From JADCCX01 sp031431475 (GTDB lineage Bacteria > Pseudomonadota > Alphaproteobacteria > Rhizobiales > Beijerinckiaceae), in contig JANPDL010000022.1 of assembly GCA_031431475.1 (NCBI GenBank), forward strand, positions 1-64,000: a DNA stretch of 64,000 nucleotides. Direction: 5' to 3'. The notes under the pieces were generated by a model. It saw nothing but the letters and a program-made list of their open reading frames with translations, did no database searches and was not told the origin of the DNA. The position numbers and the translations under genes are program-made. This document shows positions 31,426 to 40,955 of this stretch, in pieces (within the stretch, counting starts at the first letter, position 1; each line of letters starts with the position of its first letter).

Positions 31426-33199
31426 TCGCGGCATCGAACTGCAGATGGGCCAAACGGGCGTAGAGCCCGTCCTTCTTCTTCGTGAGGCTCTGGTGGGTGC
31501 CTTCCTCGACAATCCTGCCGCCATCCATGACCAGAATGCGGTCCGCCTTAAGCACGGTTGCCAGCCGGTGCGCCACGACGATGGTGGTGCGCCCTTCCAT
31601 CAGCACATCGAGCGCAGCCTGCACCGCCGCCTCGTTCTCGGCGTCGAGAGCCGATGTCGCCTCATCCAGCAACAGGATCGGCGCATCCTTCAGAATGGCG
31701 CGGGCGATGGCGAGGCGCTGGCGCTCTCCGCCAGACAGGGTTACGCCGCGCTCGCCGACACGGGCCTCGAAGCCCTTCTCCAGTGCATCGATGAAGCCCA
31801 TGGCGGAGGCTTGCTCGCAGGCCTTGCGCAAATCGGCATCAGTTGCATCCGCGCGGGCATAGCGCAGGTTCTCCGCAATGGTGCCGGAGAAGATCACAGG
31901 GTCCTGTGGCACAAGGGATATGCGGCTGCGCCAGTCATCGAGGCTGGCCTTGCGGGCATCAACGCCATCGATCAGCACGCGGCCCTCGGTGGGGTCGTAA
32001 AAACGGGCCACAAGCTGCACCAGCGTACTCTTGCCGGCACCTGACGGCCCGACAATCGCGATACGCTCGCCCGGCTTGACGGTGAGCGTGACCGGCCCCA
32101 GCGACGGCTGCTCGGGCCGCGACGGATAGGCGAAGGAGACGGCATCCAGAGTGATCGCGCCCTGCGGAGGCGTCGGCATGGCTTGCGGTATGGCCGGCTC
32201 GTTCACATCCGGTTGCGTTTCCAGCAATTCTGCCAGACGACCCGCAGCACCGGCAGCGGCGGAAATCTCGGTCCAGACCTCGGAGAGCTGGCTGAGCGAG
32301 CTTGCCGCAAACACCGCATAGAGAATGAACTGCGACAGCCGTCCGCCCGTCATGCTGCCCTCGATCACGGCCTGCGCGCCAAGCCACAGAATGCCGATGA
32401 CGCTGGCGAAAATGAAGAAAATCGCGACCGCCGTCAGCAGCGCCCGTGCCTTCAGGCTGTCGCGCGCCGTGCCATAGGCTGTATCCACCGCCTGCGCATA
32501 AGTCTGGCGCACACGCCCGCCCGCACCGAAGATCTGCATGGTGCGCGACGCACCGATCTGCTCGGTCGCATAGGCCGATGTCTCGGCCAGAGCATCCTGC
32601 GCCTCCCGCGAACGCCTGCGCACGGAGCGGCCCGCGCCGATCAGCGGCAGGATAATCAGCGGGATCGCCACCAACACCAGCGCGGACAGCCGGGGACTGG
32701 TCCAGACCATCATCACGGTCGCGCCCATGAATAGCACGAGGTTGCGCAAGGCGATGGAGGCGCTGGCGCCGAAGGCCGATTTCAGCTGTGTCGTGTCTGC
32801 CGAAAGTCGCGACACCAGTTCGCCCGAACGCGAACGATCGAAAAAGGCGGCATCCAGCCGCGTAAGGTGGTCAAAAACAGCGGCGCGCAGGTCAGCGACC
32901 ACGCGTTCACCGAAGGTCATGACGAAATAATAGCGCAGCGAACTGGCCACCGCGAGAATGCCGACGACACCGAGCAACACGCCGAAATACTGGCTGATGA
33001 AACTGGCGTTCTCCGCCGTGAAGCCCAGATCCACCACGCGACGTACCGCAACCGGGATCAATAGAGTGGCGGCTGAGGCCGCAGTGAGTGCAATGACCGC
33101 CGCCGCAATACGCCCCTTGTGCCGCATGGCGAAGGGAATGAGCGGCAGAAGGCTCCGGAGCGAGGTTTTTGGGGCGGGCTTTTCGCCAGCAATAGCCAT
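31376..33199 (-). CDS. ABC transporter, fused permease and ATPase (MsbA-like exporter)
   Basis: A 607-residue half-transporter. The N-terminal 310 residues hold six membrane helices with the exporter motif 'FFDRSRSGELVSRLSADTTQLKSAF'. The C-terminal ATPase has Walker A 'GPSGAGKST' (about residue 385), the Q-loop 'SLVPQDPVIFSGTIAENLRYA', the signature 'LSGGERQRLAIARAIL' and Walker B 'ILLLDEATSALD'. Family members export lipids, peptides or drugs. It probably works as a homodimer. The start is placed at ATG 33199; an upstream in-frame start at 33211 adds four residues. The substrate is not predictable. Confidence 0.9.
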   Translation of the reverse strand: MAIAGEKPAPKTSLRSLLPLIPFAMRHKGRIAAAVIALTAASAATLLIPVAVRRVVDLGFTAENASFISQYFGVLLGVVGILAVASSLRYYFVMTFGERVVADLRAAVFDHLTRLDAAFFDRSRSGELVSRLSADTTQLKSAFGASASIALRNLVLFMGATVMMVWTSPRLSALVLVAIPLIILPLIGAGRSVRRRSREAQDALAETSAYATEQIGASRTMQIFGAGGRVRQTYAQAVDTAYGTARDSLKARALLTAVAIFFIFASVIGILWLGAQAVIEGSMTGGRLSQFILYAVFAASSLSQLSEVWTEISAAAGAAGRLAELLETQPDVNEPAIPQAMPTPPQGAITLDAVSFAYPSRPEQPSLGPVTLTVKPGERIAIVGPSGAGKSTLVQLVARFYDPTEGRVLIDGVDARKASLDDWRSRISLVPQDPVIFSGTIAENLRYARADATDADLRKACEQASAMGFIDALEKGFEARVGERGVTLSGGERQRLAIARAILKDAPILLLDEATSALDAENEAAVQAALDVLMEGRTTIVVAHRLATVLKADRILVMDGGRIVEEGTHQSLTKKKDGLYARLAHLQFDAAIRAANDSGKSASRSAG

Positions 33200-33404
33200 T
33201 GATGAAACCAATCCGTGTTGAACGCTAACGTACCCTCTCCCGTGACACAGATTGGAACGGCTCGAAAGTGCGATGAATGCGGATCAATGCCGCAGTCTTG
33301 CAAGGTCAGTTTTGATCTGGCGCATAGCGGACATGGAAATCGCTGCGAGATATGTCTTTACTGTAAGACTTGCGTTCGATGCCTCGCACCCGCATCTCTG
33401 GACC

Positions 33405-35633
33405 ATGGCTGATTCACCCGACCTCGCGCCTTCCCTGACGCTCGATATCACCGGCATGCATTGCGCGGGTTGCGCCGGCGTGATCGAGAAGGCGCTGGAG
33501 CGGCTGTCTGGCGCAGGGACAGTCAGCGTCAATGTGGCGCTGGAGCGGGCGGATATCCACGCCGGTGTCGATCCCGCTGCTGCTGTCGCCGCTGTGGAAG
33601 CCGCAGGCTACGGGGCAAGCGCCCGTGTGGGAACGCCGCAGGAGCGGCAGCTGGCGCGCGAGCGCCTGGAAGCCGACCGGAGGGCAGATGAGCGCAGGAC
33701 TTTCTTGCTGTTTGCGGTCTCTGCCCTGCTGTTCCTGCCTTTTCTGGCCGACATGATCACCGCGATGCTAGGCTATGGTCATGGCGCGTTGCTGTCACCT
33801 TATGTGCAGCTGGTATTGGCTGCACCGGTACAGTTCATCTGCGGCTGGCGCTTCATCCGGGGGGCTTTCAAGAGCCTGCGCGTCGGTGCGCCCAACATGG
33901 ATGTGCTGGTGGCGCTGGGCACGCTGGCAGCCTTCGGCCTCAGTGCCTGGCGGGTTTATGAGGGGCAGATTTATGGATGGTCTGCCGGTCATGGGCATGC
34001 ACTCTATTTCGAGGGATCGGTCGCAATCATCACCTTCGTGCTGCTGGGCAAGGTGCTGGAGGCCTGGGCGCGCAGCGATACGGGCGATGCGCTAGCGGCA
34101 CTGTCGCGCGAACAGGCCGCGACGGTGATGGTCTATCGCGACAAGGCCTGGAGCGATGTTCCGGCTGCAAGCCTGAAAACGGGCGAGCATTTCGCGGTGA
34201 GGCCGGGACAGCGCGCGGTGGCCGACGGCATCGTCACGCAAGGCACGAGCGAAATGGACGAAAGCCTTGTCACGGGCGAGAGCCAGCGGCTGCTCAAGAC
34301 GCCCGGCACGAAGGTGATTTCCGGCGCGCTCAACGGGGCCAGCATGCTGACGGTGGAAGCCACCGCTGTTGGCGAGGACGCGACGCTGGCACGCATCGCC
34401 CGTCTCGTGGAAACGGCGCAGACTTCGCGGGCTCCGGCACAAAAGCTGGCGGATCGCGTGGCACGTGTCTTCGTGCCTGCCGTTCTGTTGATTGCGGTTG
34501 TGACCTATGGCGTCTGGTTCTGGCTTGGCAACAGCGAGATGGCGCTGGTGGCGGCAATCTCGGTGCTCGTGGTCTCCTGCCCCTGCGCCTTGGGGCTGGC
34601 GACACCCATCGCGCTCGTCGCGGGCATGGGCTCGGCGGCGAAAGCCGGGATTCTGGTGCGCGATGTCGAAGCGCTGGAACAGGCCGCAGGCATAGACACC
34701 ATCGCTTTCGACAAGACCGGCACATTGACCGAGGGCAGGCCTCGCGTGGCGGCCATATCTGCGCCCGGTGTGGGACCGAATGATGCGGTGAAACTGGCGC
34801 TGGCGCTCTCGCTTGGCAGCGAGCATGCGCTGGCCGGTGCCATCCGCGACGCCGCACAGGACCGTGATGTCACGGCGGAGCCAGCCGAAGCTCTGGAAGT
34901 TGTACCGGGCGGCGGCGTGAAGGGCATGATCAACGGCGTGCAAGCCCTGTTCGGATCAGCCGAATTCGTGCGTTCCGCCGGGATATCTCTGGGTGTGCTC
35001 GAACAGGTGATCAGCCGCGATCCCGGCTTTGGCGAGGCGCAGACGGTGTCATGGCTGGCAGGCGCAGGCCGCGTGATCGGGGCGTTTGCCTTTGTGGATG
35101 GCGTGCGGCCCTATGCCGAACAGGTGATGAAGGCGCTCGCCGCGGAAGGGTTGCAGATCGTGATGTTGTCGGGCGATCGGCAAGGGGCTGCCGCAGCCGT
35201 CGCCAAGACGCTCGGCATCACCGATGTGCGGGCCGGGCTGAAACCAGCGGGCAAGGTTCAGGCCCTGAAAGCGCTCGCCGCAGAAGGCCGCAGGCTGGCG
35301 ATGGTGGGCGACGGCCTCAACGATGCACCTGCTCTGGCCTCCGCCCCGCTTGGCATCGCCATGGGTACCGGAACCGATGCCGCAAGGGCCGCAGCCGGCA
35401 TCACGCTGATGCGGGCCGATCTGCGCCTCGTGCCGAAAGCGCTGCAGGCTGCCCGCGAGACCCGCGCCGTCATCCGCCAGAATCTCTGGCTGGCGTTCCT
35501 GTTCAACGGCATCGGCATTCCGCTGGCGGCGCTGGGCTGGCTGACACCCGCGATCGCCGGAGCCGCCATGGCCGCGTCGTCGGTATCGGTGGCGCTGAAT
35601 GCGATGCGGCTGGCGCGGCGGACGCTGGGGTGA
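33405..35633 (+). CDS. copA: Copper-translocating P-type ATPase (P1B-1)
   Basis: The 742-residue protein has one N-terminal heavy-metal domain ('GMHCAGC', C20 and C23), eight predicted membrane helices, the metal-path 'CPC' at residues 392-394 ('VSCPCALGLATP'), and the phosphorylated Asp D436 in 'DKTGTLTEG'. It also has 'TGESQRLLK' in the actuator domain and 'GDGLNDAPAL' from residue 635. CPC with a single GMxCxxC domain indicates Cu(I) export. The ATG at 33405 is chosen because the metal domain follows at once; the frame is open back to 33252, but that lead is unconserved. No CueR-type regulator is adjacent. Confidence 0.92.
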   Translation: MADSPDLAPSLTLDITGMHCAGCAGVIEKALERLSGAGTVSVNVALERADIHAGVDPAAAVAAVEAAGYGASARVGTPQERQLARERLEADRRADERRTFLLFAVSALLFLPFLADMITAMLGYGHGALLSPYVQLVLAAPVQFICGWRFIRGAFKSLRVGAPNMDVLVALGTLAAFGLSAWRVYEGQIYGWSAGHGHALYFEGSVAIITFVLLGKVLEAWARSDTGDALAALSREQAATVMVYRDKAWSDVPAASLKTGEHFAVRPGQRAVADGIVTQGTSEMDESLVTGESQRLLKTPGTKVISGALNGASMLTVEATAVGEDATLARIARLVETAQTSRAPAQKLADRVARVFVPAVLLIAVVTYGVWFWLGNSEMALVAAISVLVVSCPCALGLATPIALVAGMGSAAKAGILVRDVEALEQAAGIDTIAFDKTGTLTEGRPRVAAISAPGVGPNDAVKLALALSLGSEHALAGAIRDAAQDRDVTAEPAEALEVVPGGGVKGMINGVQALFGSAEFVRSAGISLGVLEQVISRDPGFGEAQTVSWLAGAGRVIGAFAFVDGVRPYAEQVMKALAAEGLQIVMLSGDRQGAAAAVAKTLGITDVRAGLKPAGKVQALKALAAEGRRLAMVGDGLNDAPALASAPLGIAMGTGTDAARAAAGITLMRADLRLVPKALQAARETRAVIRQNLWLAFLFNGIGIPLAALGWLTPAIAGAAMAASSVSVALNAMRLARRTLG

Positions 35634-35711
35634 GATCGCCGGTCGGCAATCCATCCACAGCCCTCGCGGATTTGTTTTGCTTTCCCAACGGCCTGCGCTA
35701 GGTCTTGCTGC

Positions 35712-36695
35712 ATGTTCGGGTATCTCATACGCAGCGTGTTGCAGGCAATCATGGTCATGGTCGCCGTGGCCTTCATTGCGTTTTCCATGTTCCGCTATGT
35801 CGGCGATCCCGTTGCCAGCATTGTGGGACAGGACGCCACACTCAAGGACCGGGAGGAGCTGGCGCAATCGCTTGGATTGAATGATCCGATGGTCGTGCAG
35901 TTCGGGCGCTTCCTGGGGAATGCCGCCAAGGGCGATTTCGGCATTTCCTACCGGCAGGGGCGGCCTGTGGCGACGCTTTTGCGGGAGCGATTGCCCGCTA
36001 CCATCGAGCTCGCGGTCATTTCAGCCGCTCTGGCGCTTGCTGTCGGATTGGGCCTTGGCATCTACACCGCACTCAGGCGTGATGGCTGGGCGGCCAATCT
36101 GGTGATGAGCCTGTCGTTGATCGGCGTATCGCTGCCCACATTCCTGATCGGCATCGGCCTCATCTATTTTTTCGGGGTCGTGCTGCGCTGGCTGCCGACC
36201 TTCGGGCGGGGTGAAACCGTGGCGTTTGGTTGGTGGACCACGGGATTGCTCACCGAAAGCGGGCGCAAATCGCTGATCCTGCCCGTTGTCACCCTCGGGT
36301 TCTATCAGCTTACCCTGATCATGCGGCTCGTGCGTTCCGAGATGCTGGAGGTGATGCGCGCCGATTACATCCGTTTCGCCCGCGCCCGGGGACTGACGGA
36401 CAGCAGCATCAATTTCCGCCACGCGCTGAAGAATACGATGATCCCGGTCGTCACCATCACCGGCATGCAGCTGGGGTCCATCGTCGCCTTCGCGATCACC
36501 ACCGAAACTGTGTTCAACTGGCCCGGCCTTGGTGCGCTGTTCGTGAAATCCGTGGAGGTCGTCGATATCCCGGTTATGGGGGCCTATCTGATGTTCGTCG
36601 GGCTGATTTTCGTGGTCGTGAACCTCGTGGTCGACATGCTGTATTTCCTCATCGATCCGCGCCTGAGCGTGGGCCGCACCGTGGCGACCAAGTGA
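35712..36695 (+). CDS. ABC importer permease, DppB/OppB type
   Basis: The 327-residue permease has six membrane segments and the dipeptide/oligopeptide permease hallmarks. These are an N-terminal 'GDPVASIVGQDATLKDREELAQSLGL' periplasmic segment, and the EAA loop 'MRADYIRFARARGLTDSSINFRHALKNTMIPVVT' contacting the ATPase. It is the first of four adjacent transporter genes. The substrate class could be peptides, opines or nickel. No substrate-binding protein gene is next to the operon, which is unusual. The ATG at 35712 fits the first helix. Confidence 0.92.
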   Translation: MFGYLIRSVLQAIMVMVAVAFIAFSMFRYVGDPVASIVGQDATLKDREELAQSLGLNDPMVVQFGRFLGNAAKGDFGISYRQGRPVATLLRERLPATIELAVISAALALAVGLGLGIYTALRRDGWAANLVMSLSLIGVSLPTFLIGIGLIYFFGVVLRWLPTFGRGETVAFGWWTTGLLTESGRKSLILPVVTLGFYQLTLIMRLVRSEMLEVMRADYIRFARARGLTDSSINFRHALKNTMIPVVTITGMQLGSIVAFAITTETVFNWPGLGALFVKSVEVVDIPVMGAYLMFVGLIFVVVNLVVDMLYFLIDPRLSVGRTVATK

Positions 36696-36708
36696 TGGTA
36701 ACGTCGTA

Positions 36709-37644
36709 ATGGCAATGGCAGCCCCCAAACCAACGCTCCGCCAGCGGCTCAATGACAGCGATCTCTGGCTGGCCTTCAAGGATTCACCAATTGCCGTGGC
36801 GGCCGCGATCACCACGGTCCTGATCTTCGTGCTGGCCTTCTTCGCCCCGGTGTTTGCGCCACAGGACGCCTTCAATCCGGCAGCGCTGAACCTGATGGAC
36901 GGGTTCTCGCATCCGATGGAGCGGGGCGCGGGCTCCAACATGCTGTTCCTGCTGGGCTCGGATGCGCAGGGCCGCGATATGCTCTCCGCCCTGTTCTACG
37001 GCACGCGGGTATCACTGATCGTTGGCCTTTGCTCCGTCGGCTTCTCGATGGTGCTGGGCATCAGCCTCGGCCTCGTTGCGGGCTATGTGGGCGGGCGGGT
37101 CGAACAGCTGATCATGCGCATCGCTGATATCCAGCTGTCATTTCCCGGACTGTTGATCGCGCTTCTCATTTTCGGCGTGGCACGCGGACTCATTCCACCC
37201 AACAAGCACGAGACGACGGCGCTGTTCGTCATCATCTTCGCCATCGGCCTCGCCCACTGGGCGCAGTATGCCCGCACGGTGCGCGCCTCGGCCATGGTGG
37301 AGCGCAACAAGGATTATGTGCAGGCGGCGCGGCTGATCGGCATCAAGGGCCTTCCAATCATGGCGAAGCATATTCTCCCCAATGTGATGGGCCCGGTGCT
37401 GGTCATCGCGACCATCAATCTGGCGCTGGCCGTGATCGAGGAGGCGACCCTGTCGTTCTTCGGTGTCGGCATGCCGGTGACGCAGCCCTCGCTGGGCACG
37501 CTGATCCGCTTCGGCCAGCAATATCTGATGTCGGGGGAGTGGTGGATTCTGCTGTTCCCCGCGCTCACAATCGTTATCCTCGGTCTGGCCATCAATTTGC
37601 TTGGTGACTGGCTGCGCGATGCGATGAACCCGAAGCTCAGGTGA
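36709..37644 (+). CDS. ABC importer permease, DppC/OppC type
   Basis: The 311-residue partner permease has a cytoplasmic N-terminus, a helix at about residues 25-47, and the conserved 'LLGSDAQGRDMLSALFYGTRVSLIVGL' segment of DppC proteins. The EAA loop is 'ERNKDYVQAARLIGIKGLPIMAKHILPNV'. It would form the heterodimeric channel with the DppB-type subunit encoded 13 bases upstream. The start at ATG 36709 suits the family length. The next gene begins 2 bases after the stop. Confidence 0.92.
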   Translation: MAMAAPKPTLRQRLNDSDLWLAFKDSPIAVAAAITTVLIFVLAFFAPVFAPQDAFNPAALNLMDGFSHPMERGAGSNMLFLLGSDAQGRDMLSALFYGTRVSLIVGLCSVGFSMVLGISLGLVAGYVGGRVEQLIMRIADIQLSFPGLLIALLIFGVARGLIPPNKHETTALFVIIFAIGLAHWAQYARTVRASAMVERNKDYVQAARLIGIKGLPIMAKHILPNVMGPVLVIATINLALAVIEEATLSFFGVGMPVTQPSLGTLIRFGQQYLMSGEWWILLFPALTIVILGLAINLLGDWLRDAMNPKLR

Positions 37645-37646
37645 CC

Positions 37647-38630
37647 ATGACCCAACCCGTCCTCTCCGTCCGCAATCTCAAGGTCGAGTTCGTGACCCGG
37701 CGCGGCACCTTGCGCGCCATTGACGATGTGTCGTTCGACATCGCACCGGGCGAGGTGCTGGGTGTGGTGGGGGAATCCGGTGCGGGCAAGTCGCTGACTG
37801 GCACCGCCATCATCGGCCTCATCGATCCACCGGGGCGGATCGCTGGTGGCGAGATTTTGCTGCAGGGCAAGCGCATCGACAATCTGGACAAGGAGTCTTT
37901 GCGCAAAATCCGGGGCAAGCGCATCGGCATGATCTTCCAGGACCCGCTGACCTCATTGAACCCATTGTTCAAGATATCCGAACAGCTGGTCGAGACGATC
38001 CAGACCCACTCCAGTATGAACGCCAGCCAGGCGCGCCAGCGGGCGATTGACCTACTGATCGAGGTGGGCATTCCAGCACCGGAAAAACGCATCGACGGGT
38101 ATCCGCATGAGTTTTCTGGCGGCATGCGGCAGCGCGTGGTGATTGCGCTGGCGCTGGCCGCCGAGCCCGAATTGATCATCGCGGATGAGCCGACGACGGC
38201 GCTGGATGTGTCGGTGCAGGCGCAGATCATCACGCTTTTGAAGAAGCTTTGCCGCGAGCGCGGCACCGCCGTCATGCTGGTGACCCACGACATGGGCGTC
38301 ATCGCCGAAACCGCCGACCGCGTCGCCGTGATGTATGCGGGGCGGATCGCCGAGATCGGCCCGGTGCGCGAGGTGGTGCAGCACGCCCGCCATCCCTATG
38401 CGAAGGGCCTGATGGGTGCGATCCCCACGCTGGAAGCCACAGCCTCCCGCCTTGTGCAGATTCCCGGCTCAATGCCACGCCTGACCGCCATCCCCCGGGG
38501 CTGCGCCTTTAATCCACGCTGTTCCGAGGTTTTCGCGCGCTGCCATGTGGAAAGGCCTGAACCAATGACGGTTGGCAAATCCGAGGTGGCATGCTGGCTT
38601 TATGACACGAAGAAAGAGGCCGCCGCATGA
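37647..38630 (+). CDS. ABC importer ATPase, DppD/OppD type
   Basis: A 327-residue ATPase with Walker A 'GESGAGKSLTG', signature 'FSGGMRQRVVIALALA' and Walker B 'LIIADEPTTALD'. The oligopeptide-transporter C-terminal domain carries clustered cysteines ('PRGCAFNPRCSEVFARCHVERPE'), which in this family bind an iron-sulfur cluster or form a redox motif. It powers uptake with the DppF-type ATPase. The ATG at 37647 is preferred; a GTG at 37641 overlaps the upstream stop. The 3' end overlaps the next gene by 4 bases. Confidence 0.92.
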   Translation: MTQPVLSVRNLKVEFVTRRGTLRAIDDVSFDIAPGEVLGVVGESGAGKSLTGTAIIGLIDPPGRIAGGEILLQGKRIDNLDKESLRKIRGKRIGMIFQDPLTSLNPLFKISEQLVETIQTHSSMNASQARQRAIDLLIEVGIPAPEKRIDGYPHEFSGGMRQRVVIALALAAEPELIIADEPTTALDVSVQAQIITLLKKLCRERGTAVMLVTHDMGVIAETADRVAVMYAGRIAEIGPVREVVQHARHPYAKGLMGAIPTLEATASRLVQIPGSMPRLTAIPRGCAFNPRCSEVFARCHVERPEPMTVGKSEVACWLYDTKKEAAA

Positions 38631-39664
38631 GCGCCCCGAAATCCAGCACCGACGCTAACAGCGCCTTCGTCACAGTGCGTGACCTGAAGAAGACCTTCGA
38701 CGTCTCCAAGCCATGGCTGGAGCGCACAATCGAGCGCGCCCCCAAGCAATTCCTGAAAGCGGTAGACGGCGTCACCTTCGATATCAAAAAGGGCGAGACC
38801 TTCGCGCTTGTGGGCGAATCCGGCTCCGGCAAATCCACTGTCGCTCGCATGGTGGTGGGGTTGCTGCCGGTGACCGGGGGCGAGGTGATGGTGGATGGCA
38901 TCTCGATGACCACGACGGTCGACAGCGCTGCACGGGAAAAGCTGCGCCGCCGCATCCAGATGATCTTTCAGGACCCCTATGCCTCGCTCAATCCGCGCTG
39001 GCGGGTGCAGGATATCATCGCCGAGCCGATCCGCGCCTTCAACCTGCTGTCGTCTCCAAAAGACATTACGGACCGCGTCGGCGAATTGCTGACGCTGGTG
39101 GGCCTGTCGCCGCTGGACGGCGTGAAGTTCCCGCACCAGTTCTCTGGCGGTCAGCGTCAGCGCGTGGCGATTGCGCGTGCGCTCGCCTCCAACGCCGAAT
39201 TCATCGTCTGCGATGAGCCGACCTCGGCGCTGGATGTGTCGGTGCAGGCGCAGATCCTCAACCTGATGCGCGACCTGCAGGACAAGATGGGGCTGACCTA
39301 TCTGTTCATCAGCCACAATCTCGCTGTCGTGCGCCACATGGCCACGAGCATCGGCGTGATGTATCTGGGCCGCCTCACGGAAGTGTCGCAAGCCAAGGAG
39401 ATGTTCAGGAACCCCCGCCATCCCTACACGCGCATGCTGCTGGATGCGGTTCCGGATCTTGGCATGTCAGGCCGGGCGCGAACCCCGGTGCAGGGCGAGA
39501 TTCCGTCGCCGATAAACCCGCCATCGGGCTGCACCTTCCATCCGCGCTGTCCTCTGGTGAATGACCGCTGCCGGGCGGAAGCACCCGTGCCGATCCATGG
39601 CGTGGCCTGTCATGCGGTGGAAGAGGGTCGCACCGGAACGATGGCAGTCCGGAAAAGTGCCTGA
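38627..39664 (+). CDS. ABC importer ATPase, DppF/OppF type
   Basis: The 345-residue second ATPase of the importer shows Walker A 'GESGSGKSTVARM', signature 'FSGGQRQRVAIARALA', Walker B 'FIVCDEPTSALD' and the C-terminal Cys cluster 'PSGCTFHPRCPLVNDRC'. An N-terminal extension with 'PWLERTIERAPKQFLKAVDG' is longer than in E. coli DppF but known in alphaproteobacterial homologues. It completes the two-permease, two-ATPase set. The converging HPr gene ends 2 bases beyond its stop. Confidence 0.92.
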   Translation: MSAPKSSTDANSAFVTVRDLKKTFDVSKPWLERTIERAPKQFLKAVDGVTFDIKKGETFALVGESGSGKSTVARMVVGLLPVTGGEVMVDGISMTTTVDSAAREKLRRRIQMIFQDPYASLNPRWRVQDIIAEPIRAFNLLSSPKDITDRVGELLTLVGLSPLDGVKFPHQFSGGQRQRVAIARALASNAEFIVCDEPTSALDVSVQAQILNLMRDLQDKMGLTYLFISHNLAVVRHMATSIGVMYLGRLTEVSQAKEMFRNPRHPYTRMLLDAVPDLGMSGRARTPVQGEIPSPINPPSGCTFHPRCPLVNDRCRAEAPVPIHGVACHAVEEGRTGTMAVRKSA

Positions 39665-39666
39665 CG

Positions 39667-39966
39667 TTATTCGTCCTCGCCAAAGCGGTTGGCGACTAGC
39701 GCCGCGATGGCGTCCAGTGCCTTGTCAGCATCCACACCCTTCGCCGTGACCACGATGCTGGTACCGATACCGGCGCCCAGTGTCAGAATACCCATGATCG
39801 AGGTGCCACCTACGGTCTCCCCCGCGCGGGAAACCGTGATGTCGGCATCGAAAAGCTCAACACATTGCACAAATTTGGCGGTTGCGCGGGCGTGAAGTCC
39901 CTTGCGGTTGATAATCGGGAGCTCACGGCTAAGCATCCCGTCCAGATCCGCTCCGCTTTCAGCCAT
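39667..39966 (-). CDS. ptsH: HPr phosphocarrier protein
   Basis: The 99-residue HPr of the nitrogen-type/regulatory phosphotransferase system. The phosphoryl-accepting His is H25 in 'NRKGLHARATAKFVQ', and the regulatory Ser site targeted by HPr kinase is S56 in 'GGTSIMGILTLGAG'. Length exceeds the usual 85-90 because of about ten extra N-terminal residues; a second Met at residue 11 is an alternative start. It is the last gene of the chvG-hprK-EIIA-HPr unit. No sugar-specific membrane component is present, as usual for this regulatory system. Confidence 0.93.
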   Translation of the reverse strand: MAESGADLDGMLSRELPIINRKGLHARATAKFVQCVELFDADITVSRAGETVGGTSIMGILTLGAGIGTSIVVTAKGVDADKALDAIAALVANRFGEDE

Positions 39967-39998
39967 GTAACGCCCGCACTTCTATCGTTGCAGGCGCA

Positions 39999-40400
39999 TT
40001 ATTTGCCTGAAAGTACCCGGCTTGCAACATTGATGTACTTGCGGCCTGCATCCTGCGCCTGAACCACGGCATCCTGCAGCTTGGAGTCATCGCGCACTGA
40101 CGCCAGTTTGATGAGCATCGGCAGGTTGATGCCCGCGATCACCTCGACATTCGAGCCGTTCATGGCGGAGATCGCCAGATTGGACGGTGTGCCGCCGAAC
40201 ATGTCGGTAAGAACAACAACACCTTCGCCTGTATCGACATGATGGATCGCATCCATAATGTCCTGTCGACGACCATCCATGTCGTCCTCAGGATCGATCG
40301 TGATCACGTTCAGTTGCTGCTGAGGACCAACGACATGCTCAAGCGCTGCGCGAAATTCACATGCGAGACGCCCGTGGGTAACCAGGACCATGCCAATCAT
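39999..40400 (-). CDS. PTS EIIA component, mannose family
   Basis: A 133-residue EIIA domain starting 'MIGMVLVTHGRLACEF', with phospho-acceptor His H9. 'VLTDMFGGTPSNLAISAM' (about residues 62-79) and 'EVIAGINLPMLIKL' are typical of EIIA-Man. In alphaproteobacteria this protein works with HPr and HprK as a regulatory relay rather than in sugar transport. The start at ATG 40400 is chosen because the phosphorylation site follows; frame extension to 40475 is unconserved. It lies between hprK and ptsH. Confidence 0.92.
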   Translation of the reverse strand: MIGMVLVTHGRLACEFRAALEHVVGPQQQLNVITIDPEDDMDGRRQDIMDAIHHVDTGEGVVVLTDMFGGTPSNLAISAMNGSNVEVIAGINLPMLIKLASVRDDSKLQDAVVQAQDAGRKYINVASRVLSGK

Positions 40401-40475
40401 GTTTTTATCGTTGTTGGTCGAGGGTTGCTCACCCCCGCCTTCGGAACTTTGTAATGATGCAGTGCAGCGCATCAT

Positions 40476-40955
40476 TCAAGGTCTGGGATCGAGAATTGAT
40501 CGATCTGTGTCTATCTGACCACGGAAATATGGCCAAATCGTTATCAGGCGGGAAAATGCCGCCTCACCCTGCGGCAGGGTGGCACATGGGAGGCTTAGAC
40601 CCAGAAGCGTTTCCTCAAGCTCGGATGCCTCCGGAAGCCTGCTGGCTGGCGTTTTCGAAAGCTTGAGTACACCCCGGATCACGACGGCTTCAAGAAAGGG
40701 CAGTCGAACGATCCCTTGTCCTCTCAATTCCAGCGCACCTTCGATGGCAGCATGAGCCCGTGCCAGAATGCGCCCTTTCTGGCGCTCCAGCAGCACGCGG
40801 TCATCCGCCACCAGCCGAACGACGCCATGGGGCCAGTGGGAGATCAGCCGTGCCGCGAGGGAGGATTTTCCCGAACCGCTTTCGCCCAGAATAAGCACCC
40901 CGATATCGCCCACGGCCACAGCAACGCCGTGGCAGTTTTCGCATTCCCCGTTCAT
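40476..40955 (-). CDS. hprK: HPr kinase/phosphorylase, short alphaproteobacterial form
   Basis: HprK phosphorylates the regulatory serine of HPr and can remove the phosphate. This 159-residue form has only the catalytic C-terminal domain, as is usual in alphaproteobacteria. Walker A is 'GESGSGKS' (residues 24-31), the HprK Asp pair lies in 'RLVADDRVLL', and the later loop 'LRGQGIVRLPF' matches the family signature. The ATG overlaps the chvG stop by 4 bases (ATGA), linking sensor kinase and HPr kinase translation. Confidence 0.93.
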   Translation of the reverse strand: MNGECENCHGVAVAVGDIGVLILGESGSGKSSLAARLISHWPHGVVRLVADDRVLLERQKGRILARAHAAIEGALELRGQGIVRLPFLEAVVIRGVLKLSKTPASRLPEASELEETLLGLSLPCATLPQGEAAFSRLITIWPYFRGQIDTDRSILDPRP

